NCBI GenBank assembly: GCA_017557635.1
Contig: JAFYYH010000022.1
Coordinates: 236,710-300,709, forward strand
Source: Bacteroidaceae bacterium
Lineage (GTDB): Bacteria > Bacteroidota > Bacteroidia > Bacteroidales > Bacteroidaceae
DNA: 64,000 bases
Direction: 5' to 3'
The notes below the pieces were generated by a model, which was not told the origin of the DNA, did no database searches, and saw nothing but the letters and a program-made list of their open reading frames with translations. Numbering within the stretch: position 1 is the stretch's first letter; each line of letters opens with the position of its first letter. Below, piece after piece: positions 1-7,623 of this stretch. The translations under genes and the position numbers were made by a program.

Positions 1-746
1 AATACCTGGGCGATGTAGGTGACGCACACCTTTCAGACGACACCAAGGAGAAGATCCGCGCCATGCTGCGTCAGATCGGTGAGTTGGAGTCAATCGGCGA
101 CAGCTGCTTCGGTCTGGCCCGCATAATGCGCCGCAAGCGTGACAACCAGATTGTGTTCAACGATGAGCAGCAGGCCGGCGTTGAGCAGATGTTCACTCTG
201 GTTGACCAGGCTCTGACTCGTATGAACGAGCTGCTGGCCGGACGTCGTGAGGACTATGACCTGACCGCTTCCGAGGAGATTGAGAACAGCATTAACGGTT
301 GCCGCAACCGCCTGAAACAGTGGAACATAAGCAACCTTGACCAGCATGTCTACAGCTATGACAACGGTACCGTATTCTCAGACCTGATAAATGAGTTTGA
401 GAAGAACGGAGACTATATAATCAACGTAGTTGAATCACGTCTGCGTGCAACGCGCACAGGTATCCGTTTCAAGGGTATTTACATAGATACAGACGCCAAG
501 ACCGTATCTGTTGACGGAGAGCCCGTTGCATTCACAAAGACCGAATACGAACTTCTCAAGATGTTCATGATGAATCGCGGCATGGTTTATTCTCGTGAGG
601 ATCTGCTCCAGGCCATCTGGCCCGATGACGTGGTCGTTAACGCCCGCACCGTCGATGTCAACATCACCCGCATCCGCAAGAAGATAGAACCCTACGCCGA
701 CCACCTGACCACCCGCGCCGGCTTCGGCTACTCCTTCCAGGAGTGA
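1..746 (+). CDS. Na/Pi cotransporter C-terminal PhoU domain fused to OmpR-type winged helix (5' partial)
   Basis: The reading frame is open from the left edge, so the start lies outside the window. Counting from the Met at base 63, residues 1-128 resemble the cytoplasmic PhoU-like helices that end bacterial Na/Pi-cotransporter (NptA/PNaS family) proteins, including the signature IGELESIGDSC. Residues 133-227 are a complete OmpR/PhoB DNA-binding domain: the KTEYELLK helix, the SREDLLQAIW helix, a recognition helix around RTVDVNITRIRKK (195-207) and the closing wing GFGYSF. Known NptA-like proteins normally end after PhoU. The fusion is continuous, with no stop or frameshift at the join. I infer a membrane transporter that can bind DNA directly, but the membrane part is not visible here. 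The alternative is a soluble PhoU-wHTH regulator. Confidence 0.75.
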   Translation, partial: YLGDVGDAHLSDDTKEKIRAMLRQIGELESIGDSCFGLARIMRRKRDNQIVFNDEQQAGVEQMFTLVDQALTRMNELLAGRREDYDLTASEEIENSINGCRNRLKQWNISNLDQHVYSYDNGTVFSDLINEFEKNGDYIINVVESRLRATRTGIRFKGIYIDTDAKTVSVDGEPVAFTKTEYELLKMFMMNRGMVYSREDLLQAIWPDDVVVNARTVDVNITRIRKKIEPYADHLTTRAGFGYSFQE

Positions 747-749
747 AAA

Positions 750-815
750 GGTGCCAGAGGGGACGGTTCTCTTTGGCCCTATTTGGTGCCAGAGGGGACG
801 GTTCTCTTTGGCACC
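750..815. repeat. Family-1 palindromic repeat, tandem doublet
   Basis: Two direct copies of a unit with core GGGGACGGTTCTCTTTGG occupy 750-777 and 785-815, joined by the linker cctattt. The second unit has matching flanks GGTGCC and GGCACC, so each unit can fold as a hairpin. The same doublet with the same linker recurs at 32011-32078. Confidence 0.85.
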
Positions 816-836
816 TCCCAGAATTGATTAACTTTG
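807..836 (+). promoter_or_regulatory. Promoter of the CE15 esterase gene
   Basis: A TAACTTTG box (829-836) matches the Bacteroidetes -7 consensus TAnnTTTG. A TTTG at 807-810, 18 bases upstream, could be the -33 element, and it lies inside the second family-1 repeat unit. The spacing is slightly short of the usual 19-21. Confidence 0.6.
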
Positions 837-867
837 CGAAGCAATTAACCCAAATTACTATACAATT

Positions 868-2094
868 ATGAAGAGTATCAGATCATTCGTAACTGCTGCC
901 TTTGTCCTGGCAGTTGTTCCTGCAATGGCACAGAAATCAATTCCTCTGGTTTATGACCAGGAATTCACGGGAGCCAAGTATGCCGAGCCGGCTTATCCTT
1001 CAGTGGATGAGGCTAAAACCTTAGAGACTCTGCCCAACCCATTTGAGTTCTCAGACGGCAAGAAGCAGGTCAAGAAATTCAAGGATTGGGAGAAGCGCCG
1101 TGCTGAGATTATCCATGAACTCTATCACTATGAGGTTGGTGAGAAGCCTATGGTTGACAAGAAGGATATCAAGGCTACCCTGATAGACAACACTCTGACA
1201 GTTGTTGTTTACCGTAACGGTGACTCTCTTACCATCACTTCAAAGATCACATATCCCGAGGGTGACGGTCCGTTCCCTCTCATGATCGGTATGTCAGGTA
1301 TCAGTCTGCCGCGTAATTTCTTCCCCGAGCGTAACATCGCCACCATGAACTTCAACATGAGCCAGGTAATGGCACATCAGCAGAAACGCGGAAGCGAGCC
1401 CATCAACAAGATCTATCCCGAACTGGTTGAGAACGGTGCCTATGCCATGTGGCCTTGGGGCGTAAGCCGTATCATCGACGGTCTGGAGATTGTAGGCGCA
1501 GCCAGCAAGATCGATATGAAGCACATCGGCGTAACCGGTTGCTCATACGCAGGTAAGATGGCCCTCTGGTCAGGTGCTTTTGATGAGCGTATCGCTCTGA
1601 CAATCGCTCAGGAGCCGGGTGGCGGCGGTGCTGCAGCATGGCGCGTATCAGAGACTCTGGGTCACGTTGAGACCCTTGGTAACACTGATCCCCACTGGTT
1701 CAAGGAGTCAATGTGGGACTGGAAGGATGAGAACGTATCAAAACTCCCCATGGATCACCACGAGCTTTGCGCACTGGTTTGCCCGCGTGCCCTTCTGGTA
1801 CTGGGTAACACCGACTATGAGTGGTTGGCCGATGAGGCCGGTTACGTTTCATGCGTAGCTGCCCGCGAGGTATGGAAGAAGTTCGGTATCGAGGACCGCA
1901 TGGGATTCTCAGTTCAAGGCAAGCACGGTCACTGCCAGCTCCCCAAGAGCCAGTATCCCGAGGTTGAGGCCTTCATCGACAAGTTCCTGCTCGGCAAGGA
2001 GGACGCCAACACCATCATCCAGTATGTTGACGAAACTCTGATTGACAAAGAGGTACAGAAGTGGATCCCCTGGGCAGATGTAGATTTCAAATAA
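868..2094 (+). CDS. Secreted glucuronoyl esterase-like protein (CE15)
   Basis: 408 aa with an N-terminal signal peptide ending near AMA-QK (residues 1-22). The alpha/beta hydrolase core carries the CE15 nucleophile motif GCSYAGK with Ser226, an acidic QEPGGGG stretch near 249-254, and a C-terminal GKHGHCQLP histidine site (351-359). CE15 enzymes cleave the ester between lignin alcohols and 4-O-methyl-glucuronic acid on xylan, and a periplasmic or surface role fits a plant-fibre degrader. It stands alone behind its own promoter and is followed by a strong terminator. The family call is good; substrate preference is not inferable. Confidence 0.85.
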   Translation: MKSIRSFVTAAFVLAVVPAMAQKSIPLVYDQEFTGAKYAEPAYPSVDEAKTLETLPNPFEFSDGKKQVKKFKDWEKRRAEIIHELYHYEVGEKPMVDKKDIKATLIDNTLTVVVYRNGDSLTITSKITYPEGDGPFPLMIGMSGISLPRNFFPERNIATMNFNMSQVMAHQQKRGSEPINKIYPELVENGAYAMWPWGVSRIIDGLEIVGAASKIDMKHIGVTGCSYAGKMALWSGAFDERIALTIAQEPGGGGAAAWRVSETLGHVETLGNTDPHWFKESMWDWKDENVSKLPMDHHELCALVCPRALLVLGNTDYEWLADEAGYVSCVAAREVWKKFGIEDRMGFSVQGKHGHCQLPKSQYPEVEAFIDKFLLGKEDANTIIQYVDETLIDKEVQKWIPWADVDFK

Positions 2095-2123
2095 TCATCC
2101 TGATCCAGGTAAATAACAAAAAG

Positions 2124-2160
2124 TCAAGTCGGCCTCAGATAAGCCGACTTGATTTTTTTA
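2124..2160 (+). terminator. Rho-independent terminator after CE15 gene
   Basis: A perfect 10-bp stem TCAAGTCGGC/GCCGACTTGA with a 9-base loop is followed by a run of seven T. Confidence 0.85.
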
Positions 2161-2162
2161 AA

Positions 2163-2190
2163 CGCAAAGGGGTCGTTTCCCTTTGCGTCA
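2163..2190. repeat. Family-3 palindromic repeat, copy 1
   Basis: This 28-base imperfect palindrome has arms CGCAAAGGG and CCCTTTGCG. It is the exact reverse complement of the copy at 5338-5365. Its right end (tca, 2188-2190) is the TGA stop codon of the minus-strand AraC gene. Confidence 0.85.
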
Positions 2191-3078
2191 CTTTGTGAAT
2201 TGGCGGGGTGTGATGCCGGTAATTATCTTGAACAGCCGTGTAAAATGCTGGGGGTAGTCAAACCCCAGCAGGTGGGCCGTCTCGTTGATGTTATGGCCGT
2301 TCATCAGAAGGTTCTTGCCCTGCTCAATTACGAATGAATGTATGTAGCCGATGGCCGTGCCGCCGGTGGCCTTATGCACCACATCGCCCAGGTATCGGGC
2401 CGAATACGCCAGCTGGTCGGCACAGTACTGTACCGATGGCACTCCCATATCCAATTGACGCTGCTGAAAGTAGTAATCACGTAACAAGCTGTTGAACCTT
2501 TTAAGCAGGTCCGATGAGCTCTTGTCCTCCTTGGAAAGCTGACGCAGGTATATACGGTTGCAGTATTCCAGAATAAGGCGGATGTATCCTAGTATTACTG
2601 TACGCAGCGCAGGTGAATCCGTATTCTCCTGTAACTCATGTCTTAACTGAGTGAGTAACTGGGTTATCCTGCCCCACTCCGATGTCTCCATCACCAGCGT
2701 CTCGGTGGCAAAATATGAGAAGAAACGGTAATCCTTCATCCTGGGCTCCAGGTCCGTGCCGTGAATGAGTTGTGGCGAGAACAGCAATGCCCACCCGCTC
2801 AGGTAAAGCTCCTCGCCGTTATCCTCACGCCCGCCTATCTGACCCGGCTCCACGGCTATGATGGAACCGTCAGGGGCATCGAACATCTTCATGCCGTAGG
2901 TAAGGTTCTTGGGGAAACTGCGCTGGATAAAGAGGCCGTAAACGCCGTACCGGTTCAGGCTGGAGTGTATGGGCGACACCTCGTCATAATGTACGATACT
3001 TACCAACGGATGCAATACGGGAGCGTTCACGTATCGGCCGTAAACATTAGGATCTGATACCTGCAGAATATTCTTCAT
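2188..3078 (-). CDS. AraC-family transcriptional regulator
   Basis: 296 aa with an N-terminal cupin-like ligand/sensor region (about 1-170) and a C-terminal AraC double helix-turn-helix (about 195-296), including YSARYLGDVVHKATG and the final HLLGFDYPQHFTRLFK...TGITPRQF signature. The start MKNILQ at 3078 is preferred over an in-frame Met 23 codons upstream, because a -7-like box TACCTTTA lies at 3087-3094. It is divergent from the flavoprotein/hydrolase/flavodoxin operon starting at 3210, which suggests it controls that operon. The stop codon lies within a family-3 repeat. Confidence 0.85.
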   Translation of the reverse strand: MKNILQVSDPNVYGRYVNAPVLHPLVSIVHYDEVSPIHSSLNRYGVYGLFIQRSFPKNLTYGMKMFDAPDGSIIAVEPGQIGGREDNGEELYLSGWALLFSPQLIHGTDLEPRMKDYRFFSYFATETLVMETSEWGRITQLLTQLRHELQENTDSPALRTVILGYIRLILEYCNRIYLRQLSKEDKSSSDLLKRFNSLLRDYYFQQRQLDMGVPSVQYCADQLAYSARYLGDVVHKATGGTAIGYIHSFVIEQGKNLLMNGHNINETAHLLGFDYPQHFTRLFKIITGITPRQFTK

Positions 3079-3086
3079 AACGCCCG

Positions 3087-3094
3087 TAAAGGTA
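3087..3094 (-). promoter_or_regulatory. Promoter -7 box for AraC regulator
   Basis: Reads TACCTTTA on the minus strand, one base from the TAnnTTTG consensus, 8 bases upstream of the chosen start. Confidence 0.45.
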
Positions 3095-3178
3095 GAAAAT
3101 TTGTGCAAAATACGCAATAATCTGCGAAATTGGTAGATATCGGGCAAAAATCGGTAAATTACTCTCTTTCTTGTCCGT

Positions 3179-3186
3179 TACCTTTG
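3179..3186 (+). promoter_or_regulatory. Promoter -7 box for flavoprotein operon
   Basis: TACCTTTG matches the Bacteroidetes -7 consensus, 23 bases upstream of the ATG at 3210. It is divergent from the AraC promoter, so the 131-base intergenic region probably holds the regulator's operators. Confidence 0.65.
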
Positions 3187-3209
3187 CATCGGTAATAAAA
3201 ACTGACAGA

Positions 3210-3746
3210 ATGAAAAAGGTAATAGTAATCTCCACAAGCCTGCGCACCGGCTCCAACAGCGATATGCTGGCCGACAGATTTATTGATGGCGCCAAGTCCG
3301 CCGGAAACAATGCAGAGAAGATCTCTCTGGTGGGCAAGAACATACAGTTCTGCAAAGGTTGTTTCGGCTGCCAGAAGTTGGGCCGATGCGTGATCAAGGA
3401 CGATGTTAACGACATCATGGCCAAGGTTCTCAAGGCCGATGTCATCTGCTGGGCCACCCCTATCTACTATTATGAGATGAGCGGCCAGATGAAGACTCTG
3501 ATAGACCGCATGAACGCAATGTATCCGCTGGACTATCAGTTCCGCGACGTCTATCTGCTTACAACCGCAGCCGAGAATGAGGAGCAGACTCCCAAGCGGG
3601 CCGAATCGGGCCTGATGGGCTGGATAGAGTGCTTCCCCAAGAGCCGTCTGGCCGGAACGCTTTTCTGCGGCGATGTCAACGACGCCCGCGAGATTGAGGG
3701 CAACCCCAAGCTTGATGAGGCTTTTGAATTAGGCAAGAAGGTATGA
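3210..3746 (+). CDS. Iron-sulfur flavoprotein / NAD(P)H-dependent FMN reductase
   Basis: 178 aa flavodoxin-fold protein. The N-terminal VIVISTSLRTGSNS loop is the FMN phosphate site. Cys48-x2-Cys51-x2-Cys54-x5-Cys60 (FCKGCFGCQKLGRC) matches the compact [4Fe-4S] motif of iron-sulfur flavoproteins. ATPIYYYEMSGQMK is the typical second flavin-contact segment. The start at MKKVIV is chosen because an upstream in-frame Met precedes the -7 box. The stop overlaps the next ATG (ATGA), indicating translational coupling. The electron partner is unknown, though the flavodoxin gene two genes downstream is an obvious candidate. Confidence 0.8.
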   Translation: MKKVIVISTSLRTGSNSDMLADRFIDGAKSAGNNAEKISLVGKNIQFCKGCFGCQKLGRCVIKDDVNDIMAKVLKADVICWATPIYYYEMSGQMKTLIDRMNAMYPLDYQFRDVYLLTTAAENEEQTPKRAESGLMGWIECFPKSRLAGTLFCGDVNDAREIEGNPKLDEAFELGKKV

Positions 3747-4834
3747 AAAAGATAATTTTAGCAGCAGCACTGATGGGCTGGATGCTCACGGGCTGCACAA
3801 GAAACGGACAAACAAAAACAGACAATAATATGACAACACTACAATTGACACAGGAATGGGACAAGACGTTCCCCAAGAGTGATAAGGTTGACCACAGGAA
3901 GGTTACTTTCCGCAACCGCTACGGCATTGAGCTGGCGGCCGATATGTACACACCCAAGAATGCCAAGGGCAAGCTGGCAGCGATTGCCGTGACCGGCCCG
4001 TTCGGCGCCGTTAAGGAGCAGTCAAGCGGTCTGTACGCACAGCACATGGCCGAGCGCGGATTCCTGACTATTGCCTTTGACCCCTCTTTTACCGGTGAGA
4101 GCGGCGGCGAGCCCCGCCGTATGGCATCGCCCGATATCAACACCGAGGATTTCCTGGCAGCGGTTGATTTCCTGTCCGTTCAGGATAACGTTGATGCCGA
4201 GCGCATCGGAATAATCGGCATATGCGGATTTGGAGGTATGGGCGTGAATGCGGCAGCACTTGATCCGCGCATCAAGGCTACCGTGGCATCCACCATGTAT
4301 GATATGAGCAAGGTGAACGTGGAGGGCTATTTTGCCAGCGAGGATACCCCGGCTCAGCGTATGGAAAAGCGCAAGGCCATTGCGGCACAGCGCACAGAGG
4401 ATTACAAGTCAGGCACTTACAAGCGCGCAGGCGGCGTTATTGATCCCCTGCCCGACGATGCGCCCTGGTTTGTAAAGGATTACCACGCATACTACAAGAC
4501 TCCGCGCGGTTACCACAAGCGCAGCGGCAACTCCAACGATGGCTGGAACGTAATTGGCTGCCAGAGTTTCATGAACCAGCCTCTGCTGGCATGGGCTCAG
4601 GAGATTGAGAATCCGGTGCTGCTTATCCACGGTGAGAAGGCCCACTCACGCTATTTCTCGGAGTACGCCTTTGAGCGCATGACCGGAAGGCATGTGGAGG
4701 GTGTATCGGCCGTAGAGGGAAACAAGGAGCTCATGATTATTCCGGGCGCATCGCACGTGGACCTTTACGATGACGTAGCCGGAGTAATCCCCTATGACAA
4801 GATTGAATCATTCTTTAAAGACAACTTAAAATGA
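3743..4834 (+). CDS. Lipoprotein alpha/beta hydrolase (DLH/YcjY-like) with non-canonical nucleophile elbow
   Basis: 363 aa. A lipoprotein signal ends at LTGC (Cys18). An alpha/beta hydrolase core follows, resembling the COG1073/dienelactone hydrolase group. The elbow reads IGICGFGGMG (159-168). Relatives with GICASGG carry Ser where this protein has Phe163, so the usual Ser nucleophile seems absent; Cys161 might substitute. GASHVDLYD near the C-terminus supplies the acid/base His. It overlaps both neighbours by 4 bases, forming a three-gene operon with two flavoproteins. Substrate unknown. Confidence 0.7.
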   Translation: MKKIILAAALMGWMLTGCTRNGQTKTDNNMTTLQLTQEWDKTFPKSDKVDHRKVTFRNRYGIELAADMYTPKNAKGKLAAIAVTGPFGAVKEQSSGLYAQHMAERGFLTIAFDPSFTGESGGEPRRMASPDINTEDFLAAVDFLSVQDNVDAERIGIIGICGFGGMGVNAAALDPRIKATVASTMYDMSKVNVEGYFASEDTPAQRMEKRKAIAAQRTEDYKSGTYKRAGGVIDPLPDDAPWFVKDYHAYYKTPRGYHKRSGNSNDGWNVIGCQSFMNQPLLAWAQEIENPVLLIHGEKAHSRYFSEYAFERMTGRHVEGVSAVEGNKELMIIPGASHVDLYDDVAGVIPYDKIESFFKDNLK

Positions 4835-5334
4835 GTAAGTCAATTGTAATATTCTTTTCACACGCCGGCGATAACTACAGCGTTGGAAACGTAGAGGTTG
4901 GCAACACAAAGATCGTGGCCGATTACATAACCGATATAATCGGCGCCGACCAGTTTGAGATAGTAACCCACAAGTATGACGGCATGGCATACACTCCGCT
5001 GATAGAACTGGCCAAGAAGGAGGCGGCCGATGGCGAACTCCCCCCGTACGAGGGCAAGGCTCCTGACCTGACTGCATACGATACGGTATTCATAGGCGGT
5101 CCGGTATGGTGGGGCACCTACCCTCAGGTTATGTTCACACTGTTCAAGGACATCAATCTGGACGGAAAGACCGTAATCCCGTTCTCCACCCACGAGGGCA
5201 GCGGCCTGGCATCATGTGCAAGCGATGTAAAGAAACAATTCCCCAAGGCCAAAGTAACTCAGGGATTCAGCATCTACGGCCACGAGGTCCGCTCCGGCAA
5301 AGCCAAAGTCGAGAAGTGGTTAAAATCTCTCTAA
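4831..5334 (+). CDS. Flavodoxin
   Basis: 167 aa, a single flavodoxin-like domain. It has an N-terminal beta strand IVIFFSHAGDN and the FMN-binding loop FIGGPVWWGTYPQ (aromatic WW stacks on the isoalloxazine), typical of the flavodoxin_4 group. It is the last gene of the operon from 3210, overlapping the hydrolase stop by ATGA. Its stop TAA is followed two codons later by an in-frame TGA that opens a family-3 repeat. Confidence 0.8.
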   Translation: MSKSIVIFFSHAGDNYSVGNVEVGNTKIVADYITDIIGADQFEIVTHKYDGMAYTPLIELAKKEAADGELPPYEGKAPDLTAYDTVFIGGPVWWGTYPQVMFTLFKDINLDGKTVIPFSTHEGSGLASCASDVKKQFPKAKVTQGFSIYGHEVRSGKAKVEKWLKSL

Positions 5335-5337
5335 AAA

Positions 5338-5365
5338 TGACGCAAAGGGAAACGACCCCTTTGCG
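5338..5365. repeat. Family-3 palindromic repeat, copy 2
   Basis: Exact reverse complement of the 28 bases at 2163-2190. It starts with TGACGCAAAGGG directly after the flavodoxin stop and sits between convergent genes, so it may act as a terminator. Confidence 0.85.
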
Positions 5366-5370
5366 GCGTT

Positions 5371-5988
5371 TTATCTGACAAAGTGCATGGGAGTCCAGGG
5401 TTCATCGCCGCGTCCGGGCGCAGGTTTGCCGCCGGTGGCCTTAAGCAGCCAGGCCATGTTGTGCGCCAAGGCACGCATGGTCTGCAGCCCCTCCTGATCC
5501 TGAGCGGCCTGACCGGGTTCGCGGCCATAAACTATATTCCAGTACTGCGATGTTACCACAGGCATATTGAGCATCTGGAACGGCATATTCAGGGTCTCGA
5601 ATACGGCCGATGCCCCTCCCCTGCGACACACGGCAACCACGGCCGCGGGCTTGCCGGCGATGGCGATGCTGTTTGAATAGAATGCTCTCTGCAAGACAGC
5701 CAGCAGAGCGCCGTTGGGCTGTCCGTAATAGACCGGTGATCCCACGATGAGGGCATCGGCCTCACTGAACTTGGTGCCGATGACATTGCATATATCATCG
5801 TTGAATGCGCAGGCACCAGACAACTCCCGGCATTTGCCACAGGCGATACAGCCTCTTACCGGTTTGTTTCCAATCCAGACAATCTCACTTTCAATGCCAT
5901 CGGACTCAAGAGTACGCGCAATCTCCGTAAGCGCCACGTTCGTATTGCCCTTTTGACGGGGGCTGCCGTTTATCATCAGTACTTTCAT
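5371..5988 (-). CDS. Iron-sulfur flavoprotein (NADPH-dependent FMN reductase family)
   Basis: 205 aa. INGSPRQKGNTN (residues 6-17) is the FMN phosphate-binding loop. Cys47-x2-Cys50-x2-Cys53-x6-Cys60 is the iron-sulfur flavoprotein cluster motif, and VGSPVYYGQPNG is the flavin-contact loop. The start at MKVLMING is fixed by the conserved N-terminus and by a TACCTTTG box at 6014-6021; the frame stays open further upstream through a repeat and is not believed there. It is the second of three iron-sulfur flavoproteins in the window (others at 3210 and 25319). Confidence 0.8.
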   Translation of the reverse strand: MKVLMINGSPRQKGNTNVALTEIARTLESDGIESEIVWIGNKPVRGCIACGKCRELSGACAFNDDICNVIGTKFSEADALIVGSPVYYGQPNGALLAVLQRAFYSNSIAIAGKPAAVVAVCRRGGASAVFETLNMPFQMLNMPVVTSQYWNIVYGREPGQAAQDQEGLQTMRALAHNMAWLLKATGGKPAPGRGDEPWTPMHFVR

Positions 5989-6013
5989 GTTAGTACAATA
6001 TTTCAGTATGCTG

Positions 6014-6021
6014 CAAAGGTA
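6014..6021 (-). promoter_or_regulatory. Promoter -7 box for iron-sulfur flavoprotein
   Basis: TACCTTTG on the minus strand, 25 bases upstream of the start codon at 5988 and 10 bases from the edge of a family-2 repeat. Confidence 0.65.
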
Positions 6022-6030
6022 AGGTTTTTC

Positions 6031-6170
6031 GCCAAAGTGTCCCACACCTACCCGCGTTAGAGCGTATTCTCGCTGCGGTGAGTGTGGGACATAGCCCCGA
6101 AATGAGGGTGTGTAACACAGTGAGCGGCTCCACGAGCGCTGTGAGCGGGGATGTTGTGTGACACTTTGGC
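6031..6170. repeat. Family-2 palindromic element, copy 1 (140 bp)
   Basis: Terminal inverted ends GCCAAAGTGTCCCACAC and GTGTGACACTTTGGC enclose two GC-rich imperfect hairpins. In inverted orientation it matches the element at 43533-43674 along its whole length, including a shared AGAATACGCTCT block. Its right end abuts the truncated 5' end of the thioesterase remnant. Confidence 0.8.
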
Positions 6171-6176
6171 AAAAAA

Positions 6177-6785
6177 ATGCCCGCGCCACCCACCATGTGG
6201 ACCGAGGACATTGAGGTCCAGGTATGGGTAAGCGAGATGTCATCACTCCGCATCTGGATGGAATTTACCATGAAAGAAGTGCATTCCGGCGTTCTGGCGG
6301 CACGCGGCAACAGCTGCTGGTCAGTCATTTCCATGTCCGAAAGGAAACTGCTGTCATGTGAAGGCCTTATTCCCGATGCAGAACTCATCCCTGAGCTCGC
6401 AACCGGACCACACAAGAAACGCGCTGTCATAAAATTTCAGAATGGGCCGATAAACACACTGCAGCATTCGGTAAACCTTATCGATCTGGATTTCAACGGA
6501 CACACCACCAATCGCAGATATGTCCAGCTGGCTCTGGCCTGCTTTGAGCCGTCATTCCTTGAGGCTTACAGGCCCGACTCGCTTAACATCCGCTTTATCC
6601 ATGAGTCCCGTATGGGCGATGAACTTGTTTGCCAGACACATCCTGCCGATGCCCCACAAACATTCGTAGGCAGAATCATAAACGGTTGCGATCAAGAGAT
6701 TTGCAAGGTAAGCAGCCAGTGGGTAAAAAGGGAACCCCTCCCAGATATCGCATCGGTCAACCTTATCCGCCATCCCCAAAAGTGA
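6177..6785 (+). pseudogene. Acyl-ACP thioesterase remnant, N-terminally truncated
   Basis: The translated segment resembles Bacteroidales acyl-ACP thioesterases from the middle of the first hotdog domain to the C-terminus. It includes DLDFNGHTTNRRYVQLAL, the second-domain helix normally carrying the catalytic Asn and His. About 70-75 N-terminal residues expected for the family are missing, and the homology begins just after the right end of a family-2 repeat. No -7 box or ribosome site precedes the first Met. Full-length enzymes release fatty acids from ACP. Its stop TGA opens a TGACGCAAAG fragment that joins it to a MATE remnant on the other strand. Confidence 0.7.
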
Positions 6786-6792
6786 CGCAAAG
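6783..6792. repeat. Family-3 repeat fragment at a pseudogene junction
   Basis: TGACGCAAAG is identical to the left end of the family-3 repeat. It lies exactly where thioesterase similarity ends and MATE similarity on the opposite strand begins. Confidence 0.55.
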
Positions 6793-7244
6793 AGCGCTCG
6801 GCCCACCTCTACCATGATATCAATCCAGAGCACTATGGTTCCCATGCGTATTATATTCTCGTTATCGGTCAGCATGGAGAATATGGTATGACCAAAACAG
6901 GCCGTGGTGAATGACAGCACAAAAGTGACGGCAACCGAAATGCGCAGTACACGTCGGCCCAGGGCAAACGCGGCGTTATACTTTTTCATACCTGTAAGAT
7001 GCCCAATAACAATGGCCCCACCCTGTGCCGCAGCCAGTGAGAACAGGAATACAAATGTGGTTATGGTCTGTCCGTATGTGCGCGTGGCCAGTTCATCGTT
7101 TCCCAGGAAATTGATGAAATAGGTCACAACTACCATTGAGAGACTGTAAGTATCGGCCGCACCCAATGTCATGACAAGCAGAGTGTCAATGAAAATGGGC
7201 AATGCAAGAACAGTCAGAAGGCGTGTAAGTGACCCGTATTTCAT
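6793..7244 (-). pseudogene. MATE efflux transporter remnant with internal deletion and lost C-terminus
   Basis: From the start MKYGSLTRLL (7244) the first helix LALPIFIDTLLVMTLGAADTYSLS is a normal MATE beginning. It runs directly into VVTYFINFLGNDELATRTYGQ, which belongs to the second half of MATE proteins, so roughly 200 residues are deleted in frame. Similarity stops at VEVGRAL, where MATE proteins usually continue for about 100 residues. The frame stays open into the antisense of the thioesterase remnant, but that part is not MATE. A promoter box is still present at 7266-7273. Confidence 0.7.
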
Positions 7245-7265
7245 GCGTTGGTTTGAAATCGGCTG

Positions 7266-7273
7266 CAAAGATA
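7266..7273 (-). promoter_or_regulatory. Promoter -7 box upstream of MATE remnant
   Basis: TATCTTTG on the minus strand, 22 bases before the MATE start. It is divergent from the box at 7284. Confidence 0.6.
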
Positions 7274-7283
7274 AGAATTTGAT

Positions 7284-7291
7284 TACCTTTG
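7284..7291 (+). promoter_or_regulatory. Promoter -7 box for Dabb/GNAT genes
   Basis: TACCTTTG, 21 bases upstream of the ATG at 7313. Confidence 0.65.
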
Positions 7292-7312
7292 CGGGGAAAT
7301 TAAAAAACAAAT

Positions 7313-7618
7313 ATGGTTAAGCATATCATTCTTTGGACATTGAATCCGGAGTTATCCGATGATCAGAAAAAGGCCGTAAAGGCAGGTATAAAAGAGGGCC
7401 TGGAGGGCCTTGTAGGCAAGGTTCCCGGACTGATTGACGTAAAAGTACAGATTGACGGCCGCCTGGCTTCATCAAACGCCGATGTCATGCTGGACAGCAC
7501 CCTTGAGAGCGAGGAGGCGCTCAAAGCCTACGCCAAACACCCCGCACACGTAGCCGTGGCCGATACCAAAGTCCGCCCCTACACCATCCAGCGCTCCTGC
7601 CTGGACTTTGAAATCTGA
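7313..7618 (+). CDS. Dabb (stress-responsive A/B barrel) domain protein
   Basis: 101 aa, one ferredoxin-like alpha+beta barrel domain of the Dabb family (PF07876). It starts with VKHIILWTL and has the conserved central helix and the closing HPAHVAVADTKVRPY. Family members are small dimeric proteins of mostly unknown role; a few act in polyketide or stress metabolism. It is followed 5 bases later by a GNAT gene, probably in the same transcript. Confidence 0.8.
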   Translation: MVKHIILWTLNPELSDDQKKAVKAGIKEGLEGLVGKVPGLIDVKVQIDGRLASSNADVMLDSTLESEEALKAYAKHPAHVAVADTKVRPYTIQRSCLDFEI

Positions 7619-7623
7619 CAAAT

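Noticed and set aside
6552-6790. C-terminal continuation of the MATE frame
   Set aside because: After VEVGRAL the translation is the antisense of the thioesterase remnant and does not resemble MATE helices.
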